A stretch of 64,000 nt of DNA from positions 22,621,150-22,685,149 of the forward strand of contig OX326960.1 in assembly GCA_946800325.1 (NCBI GenBank), read 5' to 3'. A program made the position numbers and the translations under genes. Below the pieces are notes generated by a model. That model had not been told where the DNA came from. It did not search any database and saw only the letters and a list, made by a program, of their open reading frames with translations. Positions 62,690-64,000 of this stretch are shown here, in pieces (position 1 is the first letter of the stretch; the number at the start of each line of letters is the position of its first letter). The stretch is from Luzula sylvatica. Its lineage: Eukaryota > Streptophyta > Magnoliopsida > Poales > Juncaceae.

Positions 62690-64000
62690 TATGTATAGTT
62701 AGTCATAAGGAGAAGATTATTATAAGGTACTTTATATTTTGTAAAATAATTCGATGTAAACTTTTCTCTCTTATTTAATATAAAAATGGACCGAGCACGA
62801 GTCGTGTTTGCCGATCATACTGTTAAGAAGTTATTGGGTTATAGTTAATAAACTTTGTTTATTAGGATAATTAATTCAATCCGGGCCTGCTATCTGGTCG
62901 CGATGGATTTGTATTTTCCGCTCAATCGATTGGGAGAATCTCGTCGTTCATGCCACGCCCGCCACAAGAATAAAAAAGCAAACGAATATGAACGTCCGGA
63001 AAAGCCAACCGAAAGAAAAGCAATCGTGTATGATGATTTGACCTAACGGTCAAGAGTTAATAGGTTAGTTATATGTACAGGGATAGAATGGATGGTTGTT
63101 GGTGTTTGTGCTGTTAAGAGTTAGTTATGGTTTAGACTTTAGACTAAAAAATTAAAAAAAATTAAGGACTAAGCATGTAATCAATTGATTTAATTTAATT
63201 ATTGGAAAGATATTTTCTTCTCTTATGTTCTCTTTTCTAAACAAATTAACACACACACACACACACAAAATATTTCAAAAGAGCAAATAGTTGAAAGAAA
63301 ATAAAGAGTTTCAAGTCATTCAGTTCGGGTTTTCGACCCGATCTGATTTTTCCGTCTGTTAGTTTAAATAAATATAGTTAGAGACAGATTTTAAGTAAAA
63401 TATTTACTGAGCTATTCAAACTTTCAAAAAATATTTACTCATTTTTTTGAACTTAAAAAAAAAATTAAAAAAAAAATTAGGCGTCCTATCCTATATAAAT
63501 TTCAATAATACACCAATATTTATGTAATGCATTTTTAAATTCTCACAAAAGGATGTGTGTGTGGGTGGGGGTTAACGGGTTAACAACTTATAAGTGGCAT
63601 ATTAAAAGTGTTCAAAACAAATAATTCAATAAATATATATATAATAATACGTCTTGAAAAGATGGTGATGCACACTACTCTTCTTAATGTCTTAATCAAT
63701 TCGTCACTATATAATAAATACAATTACATAAATTCTACCTCTATCCAAGAAAATAAATTTTAAAAATCTGTTCGTATTGGACAACGTTTATTTACGAGTT
63801 TGTTGTGTTTTCTCATTAAAAAAATTCATAAAAATTAATAAACAAACCAGTTAATTTCATAAAAATTTATAGCCACTCTTTGTGGGCCAATTTTTTTTTT
63901 TTTTGGGGCAAAACAGGAATAATTGAAATCCTATAAATTATCTGGGCCAATGTGGGCTCTGAAATATTGACCCTTGCCTTTAACAAAGCCCATTTGTGAA
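62690..64000. other. Spacer to the window end
   Basis: A short (CA)n at 63251-63268 and A/T runs. No recognisable gene. Confidence 0.5.

Overview
The window is nuclear DNA from a flowering plant, almost certainly a eudicot. It is AT-rich, its genes have many short introns with GT..AG borders, and its protein families are typical of plants: clade-D PP2C, aspartyl proteases, alpha-expansin, UPF0496 and class III peroxidase. The spaces between genes are filled with small transposons, retrotransposon debris and simple repeats. I did not try to name the species.

Layout. 1-885: 5' part of a minus-strand chloroplast-type pseudouridine synthase gene, which runs off the left edge. 1870-3554: a complete minus-strand PP2C phosphatase. 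4.3-16.2 kb: no intact gene, but a hAT-like element with a perfect 8-bp target duplication (5331-5840), several foldback elements, a young internally deleted Copia retrotransposon with near-identical LTRs (11112-13070), and a frameshifted fragment of a GH10 xylanase gene (14.3-14.5 kb). 16291-22709: two neighbouring aspartyl protease genes, convergently oriented. 23-42 kb: a repeat-rich island with Mutator-like and hAT-like elements carrying (ATT)n, a Helitron-like end, Copia RNase H remnants, a BAG6-like pseudogene fragment, and a satellite present as two arrays in opposite orientation. 42503-45387: a third aspartyl protease gene. 46673-47607: an alpha-expansin. 48068-48140: tRNA-Ala(AGC). 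48392-50025: a UPF0496 gene (minus). 51914-53836: a class III peroxidase (minus). 54-64 kb: no intact gene; foldbacks, nested element remnants, a LINE zf-RVT remnant and simple repeats.

The three aspartyl proteases form a dispersed paralogue cluster. All have ten exons, and exons 2, 3, 5 and 9 have the same length in each (133, 242, 136 and 72 nt). All are predicted secreted proteins with a hydrophobic C-terminal tail that looks like a GPI signal. The inverted middle copy keeps an open frame and all splice sites, but its first catalytic Asp is Gly, so it is probably a pseudoprotease. Expansin, peroxidase and the aspartyl proteases are all apoplast or cell-wall proteins, but nothing in the sequence shows that they work together.

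No clearly new biochemical system is visible. The points most worth following are the inactive protease paralogue, the inverted satellite arms around a retrotransposon remnant, and the hAT-like elements that carry long ATT tracts. All exon borders were placed by eye from splice signals, reading frame and paralogue comparison.
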